Below, piece by piece: positions 34,409 through 43,293 of a DNA stretch of 64,000 bases. The position numbers and the translations under genes were made by a program. A model generated the notes under the pieces. It had not been told where the DNA came from, searched no databases, and worked only from the letters and a program-made list of their open reading frames with translations. The DNA is from a bacterium (lineage in GTDB: Bacteria; Chloroflexota; Dormibacteria; UBA8260; Bog-877), in assembly GCA_021802115.1 (NCBI GenBank), contig JAKABA010000008.1, positions 1-64,000 on the forward strand, read 5' to 3'. The first letter of the stretch is position 1; each line of letters begins with the position of its first letter.

Positions 34409-35629
34409 CCCAACCTGCGCCAACTCACCCAGAATCTCGCTCCCGGCCCCGCCGGCCCGGCTCAGGTTCGGGTTGGTGCAGAAGCCCTCGTAGTCGATGG
34501 GCTCCGTGATGGTCGGATGCTCACCGCAGACCGGGCACTCCGGATCCCGCCGCAGCCGGAATTCCCGAAACTCCATGGCCAGGGCGTCGACATGCAGCAG
34601 GCGTCCGCTCAGGGTCTCGCCGATGCCGAGGATCAGCTTGAGCACCTCAGTCGCCTGCACCGTGCCCACCAGCCCTGGCAGCACGCCCAAAACCCCGGCC
34701 TCCGCGCAGGAGGGAGCCTCCTCGGGCGGCGGCGGTGCTGGATAGCGGCAGCGATAGCACGGCGACTGCCAGGGGATCATGGTCGTGACCTGGCCCTCAA
34801 ACCGGAAGATCCCCCCGTCGACCATGGGCTTACCCAGGAAGACCGAAACATCGTTGGCCAGGTAGCGGGTTGGGAAGTTGTCACAGCCGTTGACGATCAC
34901 GTCGTACTGCTCGAAGATCTCGCCAGCGTTGGAGCCGTCCAGGTGGACGTTGTGCTCGACCACCTTCACCTCCGGGTTGAGCGCCCTCAGAGCGATCCCG
35001 GCCGACTCGGTCTTCAACATCCCGATGCGGTCGTCGGTATGGAAGATCTGGCGCTGAAGGTTGCTGCGCTCAACGCGGTCGAAATCGACCAGGCCCAGGG
35101 TGCCGATCCCGGCTGCGGCGAGGTAATAGGCCACCGGCGCCCCCAGCCCGCCGGCCCCGATCACCAAAACCCTGGCGTCCAGCAGCTTCGCCTGGCCCTC
35201 CTCGCCAACCTCATCGAGGAGGAAGTGGCGGCTATAGCGCTCGCGCTGCTCCGCTGACAGTGGGCGGGGAGTCTTGAATGGCAGGCCCTGATCCTTCCAC
35301 GAGTTGAAGCCCCCCCGAAGCGATCGTACGTTGGTGTATCCCATCGCCCGCAGGGTGTTGGCGGCCAGCAGCGAGCGCACGCCGACTGCGCAGTAGAGGG
35401 TGACCGGCCGGTCTCGATCCGGCAGGACGGTCTCCACTCGAAGCTCCAGATAGCCTCGGGGGATGTGGATTGCCGAGGCAATCAGACCCTGGGCCACCTC
35501 CTCCTGCTCGCGCACATCGATCACCGCATGCAGGGGGTCCTGCTCGAGCGCTTGGGCCAGCTCGCCAGCGTCGACCTCAGGGATCGAGCCTCGTGCCTGG
35601 TCGATCAGGTCGCGTGAACTGAATGGCAT
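34406..35629 (-). CDS. rhodanese-ThiF/MoeB fusion (sulfur carrier adenylyltransferase)
   Basis: 407 residues. An N-terminal rhodanese domain (about 20-118) carries the active-site loop LYCAVGVRS with Cys80. A ThiF/MoeB E1-like domain follows: ATP-binding GAGGLGAP (159-166), LVDFDRVERSNLQRQ, NGCDNFPTR, and the zinc pairs CYRC and CPVC. It should adenylate, and with the rhodanese help to thiolate, the C-terminus of a ThiS/MoaD-like protein for cofactor or tRNA sulfur transfer. The usual MoeZ/MOCS3 order is ThiF first, rhodanese last; here it is reversed. No carrier gene is adjacent. The start at ATG 35629 fits the rhodanese. Confidence 0.88.
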   Translation of the reverse strand: MPFSSRDLIDQARGSIPEVDAGELAQALEQDPLHAVIDVREQEEVAQGLIASAIHIPRGYLELRVETVLPDRDRPVTLYCAVGVRSLLAANTLRAMGYTNVRSLRGGFNSWKDQGLPFKTPRPLSAEQRERYSRHFLLDEVGEEGQAKLLDARVLVIGAGGLGAPVAYYLAAAGIGTLGLVDFDRVERSNLQRQIFHTDDRIGMLKTESAGIALRALNPEVKVVEHNVHLDGSNAGEIFEQYDVIVNGCDNFPTRYLANDVSVFLGKPMVDGGIFRFEGQVTTMIPWQSPCYRCRYPAPPPPEEAPSCAEAGVLGVLPGLVGTVQATEVLKLILGIGETLSGRLLHVDALAMEFREFRLRRDPECPVCGEHPTITEPIDYEGFCTNPNLSRAGGAGSEILGELAQVG

Positions 35630-35723
35630 GCGATGGGATTCTCCGCAGCGGGCCGGATACAAATTGAGATCGCGGCACAAATCCGACCCTGAATCAAGAA
35701 TAGCGCCTCGACGCCAGCCTGGA

Positions 35724-36065
35724 TCAGACCGGCAGCCGCCGCATCGCCCCCGCCATCACGTGAATGTGCAGGTGGGGCACGGACTGGCCACCCCCGGGCC
35801 CCACGCTGACGTAGAACCGATAGCCCTGGGCGTGGCCCAGGTCGAGGGCCACCTGGTGAGCAGCCCGTGTCAGCTGCAGCCAAAGCCCGGCGTCTTCCGG
35901 CATGAGGTCGCGGAGGTCGGGGATGTGCCGCTCGGGGATAACAAGGGCGTGGGTCTCCGCCACCGGGTGGATGTCCATGATGGCCAGCAGCCCCTCTTCC
36001 CGGTGGATCACCTGGGCGGGAAGATCGCCCGACACGATCCGGCAGAAGATGCAGTCCTCACTCAC
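35724..36065 (-). CDS. HIT-family nucleotide-binding protein
   Basis: 113 residues of the Hint/HinT branch: CIFCRIVSGDLPA near the N-terminus and the histidine triad SVPHLHIHVMAG at the C-terminus. Family members hydrolyse AMP-linked phosphoramidates or bind nucleotides. The start is the GTG at 36063-36065, six bases after a TAAGAT box (36072-36077), a leaderless arrangement. It is divergent from the MFS gene. Confidence 0.93.
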   Translation of the reverse strand: MSEDCIFCRIVSGDLPAQVIHREEGLLAIMDIHPVAETHALVIPERHIPDLRDLMPEDAGLWLQLTRAAHQVALDLGHAQGYRFYVSVGPGGGQSVPHLHIHVMAGAMRRLPV

Positions 36066-36071
36066 AGGTAC

Positions 36072-36077
36072 ATCTTA
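36072..36077 (-). promoter_or_regulatory. -10 box of leaderless promoter (TAAGAT)
   Basis: TAAGAT, five of six matches to the -10 consensus, ends six bases before GTG 36065 of the HIT gene. Confidence 0.45.
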
Positions 36078-36207
36078 GAGGGGCCCCGGGCGTGCCCCCG
36101 AGCTCGGCTGGTCGCCCACTCGGGACCTTAGACTCGGAGAAGTTCGGCCATTCCGCCGCCTTGAGGCCGTGCCGAGATCAGCTCCGATCCCGGCTCTCCC
36201 CCCTGAC

Positions 36208-37470
36208 ATGAACAACACCCTCGATCGTCGCTCCTATTCCGTGGTGCTGAGGCTGCCGGGCGTTGCCCGCCTGGTGCTGAGCACCATGCTGGGACGCAGC
36301 GCCAACCAGATGAGCTCCTTGGTGCTGATCCTGTTCGCGCTGCGGACATACCACTCGCCCGCACTGGCCGGCGCGGTGGTTATGGTGCAGCTGGCCGCAG
36401 TCCCGGTGGGGCCGCTGGCAGGAGCTCTGGTCGACCGTCTGGGCAGTTCGATCATGATCGCGCTGGACTTCGCCGCAGCGGCGGCGATCACCGCCGTGAT
36501 CGCCATCCTCGCCTTTGCCCATCTGCTCCCAGCGGCGCCCTTCGTACTGCTGGTGCTGCTGGGCACCGTCACCTGGCCGTTCAGCGGCGCGGGAGTGAAG
36601 GCGCTCCTGCCGCAGATTGTGCCAGCGCCCCTTTGGGACCGGGCCAATGCACTCGACAGCGTGACCTCAATCGTGGCGTCCATCGCCGGTCCGGTCGCGG
36701 CCGGCACCATGTTCGGGCTGGTGGGCCCGGAGCCGGCCCTGGCCACGGTGGCGACGCTCTACATCCTGGCAGCCTTCTTCATTCTTGGCCTGCGGGGGAC
36801 GGCCCAGCACCGGCAGCACGGGCCCATCTTCGGGCAGGCGCTCTCGGGCCTGGGCTATTTCTACCGCAATCGCCAGCTGCGCGGACTTGCGCTGGCGATC
36901 GTGCCGGGCAACATCAGCGTCGGCATCCTGGTGGTCGCGATACCGGTCCTGCTGCTGCGGACCCTTCATCAACCGGCCGAGACGGTCGGCTGGATCTGGG
37001 CGGTCGTGGGTGCCTTCAGCCTGGTGGGCGCCCTGGTGGTGGGTCGGATGGGGACCAGGGGTCGGGAGCGGTCGATCCTGGCCGTGGCCATGCTGGTGCC
37101 AGCTCCCGGCCTGGTGGTGGCGGCCTTCGCGCCGGGAGTCGCCGTGTCGTTCCTGGTCGCGGCCCTGGTCGGCATCGGTCTGGGCCCCCTCGACGTGGCT
37201 CTCTTCTCGCTGCGTCAGCGCGCGGTGGACCCCGCCTGGTACGGTCGCGCCATCGCCGTCTCAATGACCCTGAACGCTTCTGGCGGCGCCATCGGGGGTG
37301 GCCTTGGAGGTGTCGTCTCCCAGGCCTCACCGAAGGCCGCCCTGCTCATCTCCGGCCTGTTCACCGTGCTGGCCGCGGCGGCCGCGATGACCATCCCCAG
37401 AGCCGGGCGACTGACCACTCCCTCGGCCAGTCTTCCGGCGGCCAGCGCCACCGGTCGGGTGGGACCATGA
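36208..37470 (+). CDS. MFS transporter
   Basis: About 420 residues with twelve hydrophobic segments in two halves. The intracellular loop after segment 2 reads GPLAGALVDRLGSS, the typical MFS loop 2-3, and a related loop appears in the second half (GRMGTRGRERS). It resembles MFS_3/enterobactin-exporter-like proteins; substrate unknown. The ATG at 36208 is chosen; an in-frame GTG at 36169 is also possible. A TAGACT element at 36129-36134 may be its -10 box. Its stop overlaps the start of the FolD-like fusion gene (ATGA), so both are co-translated. Confidence 0.8.
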   Translation: MNNTLDRRSYSVVLRLPGVARLVLSTMLGRSANQMSSLVLILFALRTYHSPALAGAVVMVQLAAVPVGPLAGALVDRLGSSIMIALDFAAAAAITAVIAILAFAHLLPAAPFVLLVLLGTVTWPFSGAGVKALLPQIVPAPLWDRANALDSVTSIVASIAGPVAAGTMFGLVGPEPALATVATLYILAAFFILGLRGTAQHRQHGPIFGQALSGLGYFYRNRQLRGLALAIVPGNISVGILVVAIPVLLLRTLHQPAETVGWIWAVVGAFSLVGALVVGRMGTRGRERSILAVAMLVPAPGLVVAAFAPGVAVSFLVAALVGIGLGPLDVALFSLRQRAVDPAWYGRAIAVSMTLNASGGAIGGGLGGVVSQASPKAALLISGLFTVLAAAAAMTIPRAGRLTTPSASLPAASATGRVGP

Positions 37471-38729
37471 CCGAGCTGGATCTGGGTCCACTGCGCGACG
37501 AGCTCCGTGCCGAGCTGCGAGCCCGCTGCCAGCGACGTCGGCGGCCCTACCGTTTGGGAGTCCTGGTTGAGGACGGCAACGTGCCCGGCGGGTCCTTCGC
37601 CCGCTCGCTGGAGCGGGAAGCCTCCGCCGCCGGCGTCGAAGTGGTCCACCGCACCAGCAGTCCCGACCGGGCCGAGCAGACTCTCTTGCTACTGGATGAG
37701 CTGGTGGTCGATCCGACCGTCAATGGCGTGGTGGTGGTGCAGCCGGTTCGCTCGCTGCCGAGCGCGGTCGTCGCGGCGCACCTCCCCGCCAGCAAGGATG
37801 TGGAGGCGATCACGCCGGCGGCGCTGGCCGCAGCCGCGGCGGGCAGCCGTCGCGGCACCCCGGTGGCGGAGGCCTGTCTCGCCACCCTCCGGCACCTGGG
37901 TGTCGATGTCGGCGCCGCCCGGGTGCTGGTGGTGGGGCACGGGCCCACCGGGGGCCGGCCCATCACCCAACTGCTGCTGGCGGCCGGCGCCGAGGTGTCG
38001 GTGGTGCAGCGCGACATTGCCAGCGTCGACCCGCTGCCAGCCTACGATGTGCTCGTCTCAGCGGTGGGGGTGGCCGGTGTTATCCCAGCGGCCGTGGTCC
38101 GCCCGGACAGCCTGGTTCTCGATGTCGGTACCGCCATGGTGGACGGCCAGCTGCGGGGCGACCTGGGCGTCGAGGCCGCGACTCGAGCCGGTCGGTTCAC
38201 GCCGGTGCCCGGCGGCGTCGGCCGGATCACATCGGTGTGCGCACTGCTGTCGCTCACCGAGCTGGCCACGCTGCAACCGGGCCCGGTCGCATCGTGGTCC
38301 CTGCTGGAGGCGGTCGCGCGCCTGATCTCGCCGCGCGACCCGGCCGGGGGGGCCGCCGCCGCCGCCATGACCGGGGCCCTCGCGGCGGCTCTGGACGGGC
38401 TTTGCCGCATGCACGACCCGGCGCCCGAGATCGCCATTTCGGGCCATACGGCGGTGCGGCTGTTGCTGGCTGCCGACCGCGACAGAATCGCTTTCGGAGA
38501 CTTCCAGCGGGCCCGGCGAACGGCTGGCCCCGACGCGCTCGCCGCCAGGGCCCGGGCCCTGGCCACCCCGGGCGAGATCGCGGGACAACTGGCCGAGCTG
38601 GAGGATCGCCTCCGCAACCTGCGCACCACCGAGGCCCTGGACCTGGATCGGCGCTTGGCCCTGGAAATCACGGCGGCAGCCCGAGAGGCGGTCCTCCGCC
38701 TGCAGCAAGAGTTTTCCGCCCAGAGCTGA
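37467..38729 (+). CDS. FolD-like domain fused to FTCD_C/FchA-like (cyclodeaminase) domain
   Basis: 420 residues. Residues about 5-265 follow FolD (methylene-THF dehydrogenase/cyclohydrolase): GVLVEDGNVPGGSF, VVVVQPVRSLP with the conserved Gln (Q92), KDVEAITP, VGHGPTGGRPITQLLLAAGA and TPVPGGVGRIT. FolD's catalytic YxxxK is here FARSL (F44, L48), and the second Asp of its DVDG motif is Glu113, so cyclohydrolase chemistry at this site is unlikely. Residues about 276-415 begin PRDPAGGAAAAAMTGALAAALDG, like the PGGGSVAALAGALGAAL start of cyclodeaminase/methenyl-THF cyclohydrolase (FTCD_C, FchA), then helical. I infer a folate enzyme with NAD(P)-dependent dehydrogenase and separate cyclohydrolase parts. 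The C-terminal domain is shorter than usual (about 140 versus 200). Confidence 0.7.
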   Translation: MTELDLGPLRDELRAELRARCQRRRRPYRLGVLVEDGNVPGGSFARSLEREASAAGVEVVHRTSSPDRAEQTLLLLDELVVDPTVNGVVVVQPVRSLPSAVVAAHLPASKDVEAITPAALAAAAAGSRRGTPVAEACLATLRHLGVDVGAARVLVVGHGPTGGRPITQLLLAAGAEVSVVQRDIASVDPLPAYDVLVSAVGVAGVIPAAVVRPDSLVLDVGTAMVDGQLRGDLGVEAATRAGRFTPVPGGVGRITSVCALLSLTELATLQPGPVASWSLLEAVARLISPRDPAGGAAAAAMTGALAAALDGLCRMHDPAPEIAISGHTAVRLLLAADRDRIAFGDFQRARRTAGPDALAARARALATPGEIAGQLAELEDRLRNLRTTEALDLDRRLALEITAAAREAVLRLQQEFSAQS

Positions 38730-38730
38730 G

Positions 38731-39735
38731 CTACGGCAGCAGCACCGCCGCGCCCCTGACCTGCTCGTGCTTGAGTCGCTGAAGGGCGATGTTGGCGTCG
38801 CCAAGCCGGAAGGTGTCGTGGAGGGTTCGAATGGGAATCTCGCGAGCCAGCTGCAACAGCTCCCGGCTGTCCTCTCGGGTGAAGTTGGCGACACTGATCA
38901 ACCTCCGCTCCCAGTAGAGATCCTGGTAGGGGAACTGGGGCACACCGTCGAGGTGGATGGCGTTCACCACGCAGACACCGGCCCGGTCCAGGTGGCGAAG
39001 AGCATCCACGACCACGGATCCCACCGGCGCGAAGGTGATCGCGGCATGGAGGGACACCGGAGGAGGCTCGCCCAGGCCGCCCACCCAGGTGGCTCCCAAA
39101 TCCCGGGCGCGCGCCCGGGCCTCCTCCCCTCTGGTCACCACGTACACCTCGCAGCCCAGGTGGCGAGCCACCTGGGCCACCAGCAGCGCGGATGCCCCGA
39201 AGCCGTAGAGGCCAAGGCGGTCGCCCCGCCCCAACCCGGTCAACTTGAAGGCCCGGTAGCCGATGATGCCGCCGCAGAGCAGCGGGGCTGCGTCGACGGG
39301 GTCGAGTTCCGCTGAGATCGGAAAGCAGAAGTCGTCCCTGGCCACCATGCTGCTGGCGTAGCCACCGTCTCGGTGCCAGCCGGTGAAGGTTGCCTTGCGG
39401 CAGAGGTTCTCCAATCCGCGCCGACACATGTCACAGCTGCCGCAGGTCGAGGCCAGCCAGCCCACGCCCACGGTCACGCCCAGGCGCGAGCCATCCACGC
39501 CCGGACCCAACTCGGAGATCCGGCCCACCACCTGGTGGCCCGGGATCACCGGCAGTCGCTGGGCAGCCAGGTCGCCTTCGGCGATCTGCAGGTCCGTGCG
39601 GCAGACAGCGCAGGCCTGGACCGTGATCCGCACCTCGCCAGGTCCCACGACGGGATCGGGCGAGGTCACCAGCGTGAGGGGCGCCTCCGCCACCGGCTGC
39701 GGCCGCAGCAGCTGCATCCCATCCATCGCCCCCAT
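38731..39735 (-). CDS. zinc-dependent alcohol dehydrogenase family protein (MDR)
   Basis: 334 residues. Catalytic zinc ligands are visible in CAVCRTDLQ and the following PGHQVVGRI; the structural zinc loop is CGSCDMCRRGLENLC. The cofactor domain shows LGLYGFGASALLVAQVARHLG. Overall it resembles AdhA/AdhP-like NAD(P)-dependent alcohol dehydrogenases of Actinobacteria. Convergent with the folate-enzyme gene, one base apart. The Met at residue 7 (39717) is an alternative start. Confidence 0.88.
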   Translation of the reverse strand: MGAMDGMQLLRPQPVAEAPLTLVTSPDPVVGPGEVRITVQACAVCRTDLQIAEGDLAAQRLPVIPGHQVVGRISELGPGVDGSRLGVTVGVGWLASTCGSCDMCRRGLENLCRKATFTGWHRDGGYASSMVARDDFCFPISAELDPVDAAPLLCGGIIGYRAFKLTGLGRGDRLGLYGFGASALLVAQVARHLGCEVYVVTRGEEARARARDLGATWVGGLGEPPPVSLHAAITFAPVGSVVVDALRHLDRAGVCVVNAIHLDGVPQFPYQDLYWERRLISVANFTREDSRELLQLAREIPIRTLHDTFRLGDANIALQRLKHEQVRGAAVLLP

Positions 39736-39770
39736 TCTGGTCCTTGTCCGGGTCGGCCGGGCGGCGGCGA

Positions 39771-39776
39771 TACTCT
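39771..39776 (+). promoter_or_regulatory. -10 box of leaderless promoter (TACTCT)
   Basis: TACTCT ends six bases before the Mur ligase ATG at 39783. No -35 element is clear. Confidence 0.45.
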
Positions 39777-39782
39777 TGCCCC

Positions 39783-41261
39783 ATGCGCTGGTCGCAACTC
39801 TCGGTTGGATTCGGCCCCCCCCCGGCAGGTGACATCGAGGTTGGGAGCGTGATCTACGACTCCCGCCTGGCCGGCCCAGGGCAAGTCTTCGTGGCGATCC
39901 CCGGGGCCCACCGAGAGGGCCACGACTTCGTCAAAGCCGCCCTCGAGGGAGGGTCGCCGGCAGCTGTGGTGGAGCATCCTGTGCCTGGCGTGCCCTTGGC
40001 CCAGCTGGTCACCGTGAGTGACTGCCGGATCGCCCTGGCCCAACTGGCGGCAGCTGTCTTCGAACATCCCGCGCGCGCGCTGCCCGTGATCGGGATCACC
40101 GGCACGGATGGCAAGACCTCCACCACCACCATGCTCCAGTCCGCGCTCTCGCCGAGCCTGGGACCGGTCGGGAGCCTGACCACCGTCGACTTTCGGATCG
40201 GGGACGAGATCGAACCCAATTTGTCGCGCCAGACCACCCTCGAGGCCCCGGAGATCCAGAGCCAACTGCGGCGGATGGTCAACCGGGGCTGTCGAGCGGT
40301 GGCCGTCGAGGCCACCTCCCACGGACTGGCCCTCCACCGGCTGGACGGGATCGAATTCGCCGGAGCGGTGTTCACCAACATCACCCACGAGCATCTCGAC
40401 TTCCACAAGACCTGGGAGGCCTACTTCGAAGCCAAGGCCTCCCTGCTCGACCGAACCCGGGCGGCGGGAGGCTTCGCCGTTCTCAACCGCGACGACCCTC
40501 GGGCCTTCGACCGACTTCTGGAGCGGGCCCCCACCCGGCGGCTCACCTACAGTGCGGCGGGCAGCGCGGATGCCGACCTGCGCGCCGGGCCGCCCAGGTT
40601 GGATGGGACCGGCCTCACCTTCCAGGTCCGAACCCTTGCCGGCGAGGCCGAGGTTAGCCTGGGCATGGCTGGGCGCTGGAATGTCGCCAATGCCCTGGCT
40701 GCACTGGGGGCAGGACTGCTGCTCGACCAGCCCCTGGGCTCTCTGGTGCATGGGCTGGGCCGTCTCCGAGCCATCCCCGGGCGGATGGAGACGGTGGATC
40801 TGGGTCAGCCCTTCTCCGTGATCGTGGACTACGCGCACACCCCCGCGGCCTTGACCCTGATCCTCTACGAGCTCCGCTCGGCAACTCCGGCGCGGCTCTG
40901 GGTGGTGTTCGGCAGCGCCGGTGAGCGGGACCTGGCCAAGCGGGCCGAGATGGGTCGGATCGCGGCGCGACTGGCCGACCAGGTGGTCGTAACCAGCGAG
41001 GACCCCCGGGGCGAGGACCCGGAAGCCATCATCGACCAGATCTGCCGCGGAGCTGAGGAGGCTGGAGCCCAGGAGGGCGACAACCTGCACCGCCTCCCGG
41101 ATAGGGCGCAGGCGATCCGGCACGCTATCCAGAGTGCCCTGCCCGGCGACACCGTGCTCCTGGCCGGCAAGGGGCACGAGCGCAGCATCCTCGGCCCAGG
41201 CGGGGCTCAACCATGGGACGAGCGAGGGGAGGCCGAGGCCGCGATTAGGCGCCGGAGCTGA
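39783..41261 (+). CDS. murE: Mur ligase, MurE-like
   Basis: 492 residues in the three-domain Mur ligase order. The N-terminal UDP-binding domain has VIYDSRLAGPGQVFVAIPG; the ATPase loop is GITGTDGKTSTTTML (K111); the carbamylated-lysine region is EAKASLLD; FTNITHEHLDFH and VDYAHTPAAL follow; the C-terminal domain has TSEDPRGEDP (equivalent of the DNPR amino-acid-recognition motif) and GHERSI. This fits UDP-MurNAc-Ala-Glu:diamino acid ligase (peptidoglycan). It stands outside a dcw cluster, so another Mur-ligase role is possible. The leaderless geometry supports the ATG at 39783. Confidence 0.8.
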   Translation: MRWSQLSVGFGPPPAGDIEVGSVIYDSRLAGPGQVFVAIPGAHREGHDFVKAALEGGSPAAVVEHPVPGVPLAQLVTVSDCRIALAQLAAAVFEHPARALPVIGITGTDGKTSTTTMLQSALSPSLGPVGSLTTVDFRIGDEIEPNLSRQTTLEAPEIQSQLRRMVNRGCRAVAVEATSHGLALHRLDGIEFAGAVFTNITHEHLDFHKTWEAYFEAKASLLDRTRAAGGFAVLNRDDPRAFDRLLERAPTRRLTYSAAGSADADLRAGPPRLDGTGLTFQVRTLAGEAEVSLGMAGRWNVANALAALGAGLLLDQPLGSLVHGLGRLRAIPGRMETVDLGQPFSVIVDYAHTPAALTLILYELRSATPARLWVVFGSAGERDLAKRAEMGRIAARLADQVVVTSEDPRGEDPEAIIDQICRGAEEAGAQEGDNLHRLPDRAQAIRHAIQSALPGDTVLLAGKGHERSILGPGGAQPWDERGEAEAAIRRRS

Positions 41262-41687
41262 CTGAACGACAGACCAGCGGCAGAGCCGTGGGACGAGGCG
41301 CTTGAGACGGTCTGTGCTCAGCCCCAGCGGGCTCCGCTCCCGGGTCCACGAGGGCCCCATGGAGAGCAGCCGCTTCATCGAATTCTGCTTCGGACTGTTG
41401 CGTGACGTCGACGAGCCTGCCTGCCTCCAGACCCCACGTCAACTCCCCAAGGGGAGCCGGAAGAAGGTCATGCCCGAACTCATCGCGGGCAGGGGTCCTC
41501 AGGCCAAGTGCGTAACTCAAGGCGATTGCCCAACGATCGTGGTCGTCTCCAACGCCTCCCGACCGCGCCCGGAACTGATTTGGAGCCCCTCGACCTGCGT
41601 CGAGCACCCATGCTGCCGCCGGTTGTGCCCCATCCAAGCCCCTGCCAGCGGCCTGGTACCGTCCACCACCCGTGGGGCCGCGGTCAA

Positions 41688-41701
41688 CTCGCAAAAGCGA
41701 G
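41688..41701. terminator. hairpin downstream of hutH, distal
   Basis: CTCGC-AAAA-GCGAG, 5-bp stem with four-base loop, 39 bp beyond the hutH stop. No strong T-run follows, so termination is uncertain. Confidence 0.3.
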
Positions 41702-41716
41702 CAGCTACAGACCTCC

Positions 41717-41730
41717 CTCGCTCCGGCGAG
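41717..41730. terminator. hairpin downstream of hutH, proximal
   Basis: CTCGC-TCCG-GCGAG, the same 5-bp stem as the distal hairpin, about ten bases after the hutH stop. The tandem arrangement suggests an RNA end structure rather than chance. Confidence 0.35.
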
Positions 41731-41739
41731 AATGGCCTG

Positions 41740-43293
41740 CTATCGCAGCGGCCCCACAGCGGACTCTGCCTGGCGCAGTATCTCGCCCGACCTCACCGCG
41801 GCTGCGACGGCCTCCAGCTCGGGGGCGACGAATCGGTCGGGACCGACGCCGCCACCGAGCCGCCGCACCAACTCCCCGACCGCCGCGCCTGCCGGCGATG
41901 GCGCCAAGGGCGAGCGCAATTCCAGGGCTCGCGCGCCTGCCAAGAGCTCCACCGCCAGAATGCGGGAGAGGTTGCTCACGACCAGGCGGAGCTTGCGGGC
42001 CGCGCCCCATCCCATCGAAACGTGATCCTCCTGCATGCCGGACGTGGGAATGGAGTCCACGCTGGCTGGGGAGGCGAGCCGACGGTTCTCCGCCACGATC
42101 GCCGCGGCGGTGTATTGAGCGATCATCAAACCTGAGTTGACGCCGGCCTCGTGGGCCAGGAATGGGGGCAACCCTGACGAGCGCGCCGGGTCCAGAATTC
42201 TGTCAACTCGGCGCTCGGCGACCGCACCCACCTCGGCCGCCGCGATCGCGAGAAAGTCGAGCGCGAATGCCAGCGGCTCTCCGTGAAAATTTCCCGTCGA
42301 CTCCACCCTTCCATCCGGGAGCACGACCGGGTTGTCGACTGCTGAGCGCAGTTCACGTTCAGCCACCTCACGCGCGAAGTCGGCGGTGTCCCGGGCCGCG
42401 CCCGTCACCTGGGGGGCGCAACGGATGGAGTAGGGATCCTGAACGAGATGTGGCGAACTGCGATGAGATGCCAGGATGCCGGAGTCCTTGAGCAGCAGCC
42501 TGAGATTGGCAGCGCTGAGAGCCTGTCCTGGATGCGGCCGAATGGCGTGCAACTCCGGGGCAAAGGGACGGTCAGTGCCGAGCAGCCCCTCGATGGAGAC
42601 CGCGGCCGCGATGTCCGCAGTCGGAAGCAGGACGGCCAGGTCCGCCAGGGCCAGGAGCAACATGCCCAGCATCCCGTCGGTGCCGTTGATCAAGCTCAGC
42701 CCATCCTTGACCTCGAGGCGGAGTGGCTGCAGGCCCGCCTCCGCCAACGCCTCGGCGCCGGACAGCACCCGCCCGTCTTGCATTTCCGCTGAGCCCTCGC
42801 CAAGAAGCACCAGCGACATGTGGGCCAGCGGAGCCAGGTCGCCACTGGCGCCGAGGGATCCGTGCTCGGGCACCACGGGCGTGATGCCGGCGTTGAGGAG
42901 GTCGACCAAGGCGGCTGCAACCTGCGGTCGGCTGCCCGAGAACCCCATGCAGAGGCTGCGTGCGCGGAGCAGAGTCATCGCCCGCACCACCTCTCGCTCC
43001 ACCGCTGGGCCCATCCCCGCCGCATGGGAGCGTAGCAATGAGTGCTGTAGCTCGGACCGACGCTCGGGAGCTATCCGCGTGGTAGCGAGGAGGCCAAATC
43101 CAGTCGATACCCCATAGACGGGCTCGGCGCGCTCCCCGGCGGCTTCCACCAAAGCCCTGGCCCTGGCCATCGCCGTCATGGCCTGGGAAGATATCTGTAC
43201 TCGAGCGTCTGCCCTGGCGACCGCCACCACCTCGGCTGGCTCCAGCCCCTGGGTACCGACTGTCACCACCTGGGCCTCTTCTGGCGTCGTCAT
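41740..43293 (-). CDS. hutH: histidine ammonia-lyase
   Basis: 517 residues. The MIO cofactor triad Ala149-Ser150-Gly151 sits in HGSLGASGDLAPLAHM; the catalytic tyrosine is in VYGVSTGFG (Y60); further HAL motifs are QDPYSIRCAPQV, GNFHGEPLAFALDF and SGMQEDHVSMG. It converts histidine to urocanate and ammonia, the first step of histidine use. The ATG at 43291-43293 has AAGGAG eight bases upstream. It is divergent from hutU-hutF-hutI, giving a complete route to N-formylglutamate in this window. Confidence 0.96.
   Translation of the reverse strand: MTTPEEAQVVTVGTQGLEPAEVVAVARADARVQISSQAMTAMARARALVEAAGERAEPVYGVSTGFGLLATTRIAPERRSELQHSLLRSHAAGMGPAVEREVVRAMTLLRARSLCMGFSGSRPQVAAALVDLLNAGITPVVPEHGSLGASGDLAPLAHMSLVLLGEGSAEMQDGRVLSGAEALAEAGLQPLRLEVKDGLSLINGTDGMLGMLLLALADLAVLLPTADIAAAVSIEGLLGTDRPFAPELHAIRPHPGQALSAANLRLLLKDSGILASHRSSPHLVQDPYSIRCAPQVTGAARDTADFAREVAERELRSAVDNPVVLPDGRVESTGNFHGEPLAFALDFLAIAAAEVGAVAERRVDRILDPARSSGLPPFLAHEAGVNSGLMIAQYTAAAIVAENRRLASPASVDSIPTSGMQEDHVSMGWGAARKLRLVVSNLSRILAVELLAGARALELRSPLAPSPAGAAVGELVRRLGGGVGPDRFVAPELEAVAAAVRSGEILRQAESAVGPLR

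Larger units (their letters stand above)
41262..41739. other. 480-bp intergenic region between Mur ligase and hutH stops
   Basis: Convergent spacer. Several perfect short hairpins are present (see the two listed below and CTCGAC/GTCGAG near 41597-41612), but no gene I can support. Confidence 0.45.

Noticed and set aside
41245..41694. 149-residue minus-strand open frame after the Mur ligase gene
   Set aside because: It overlaps the Mur ligase end, has no Shine-Dalgarno or leaderless signal and no recognisable motif.
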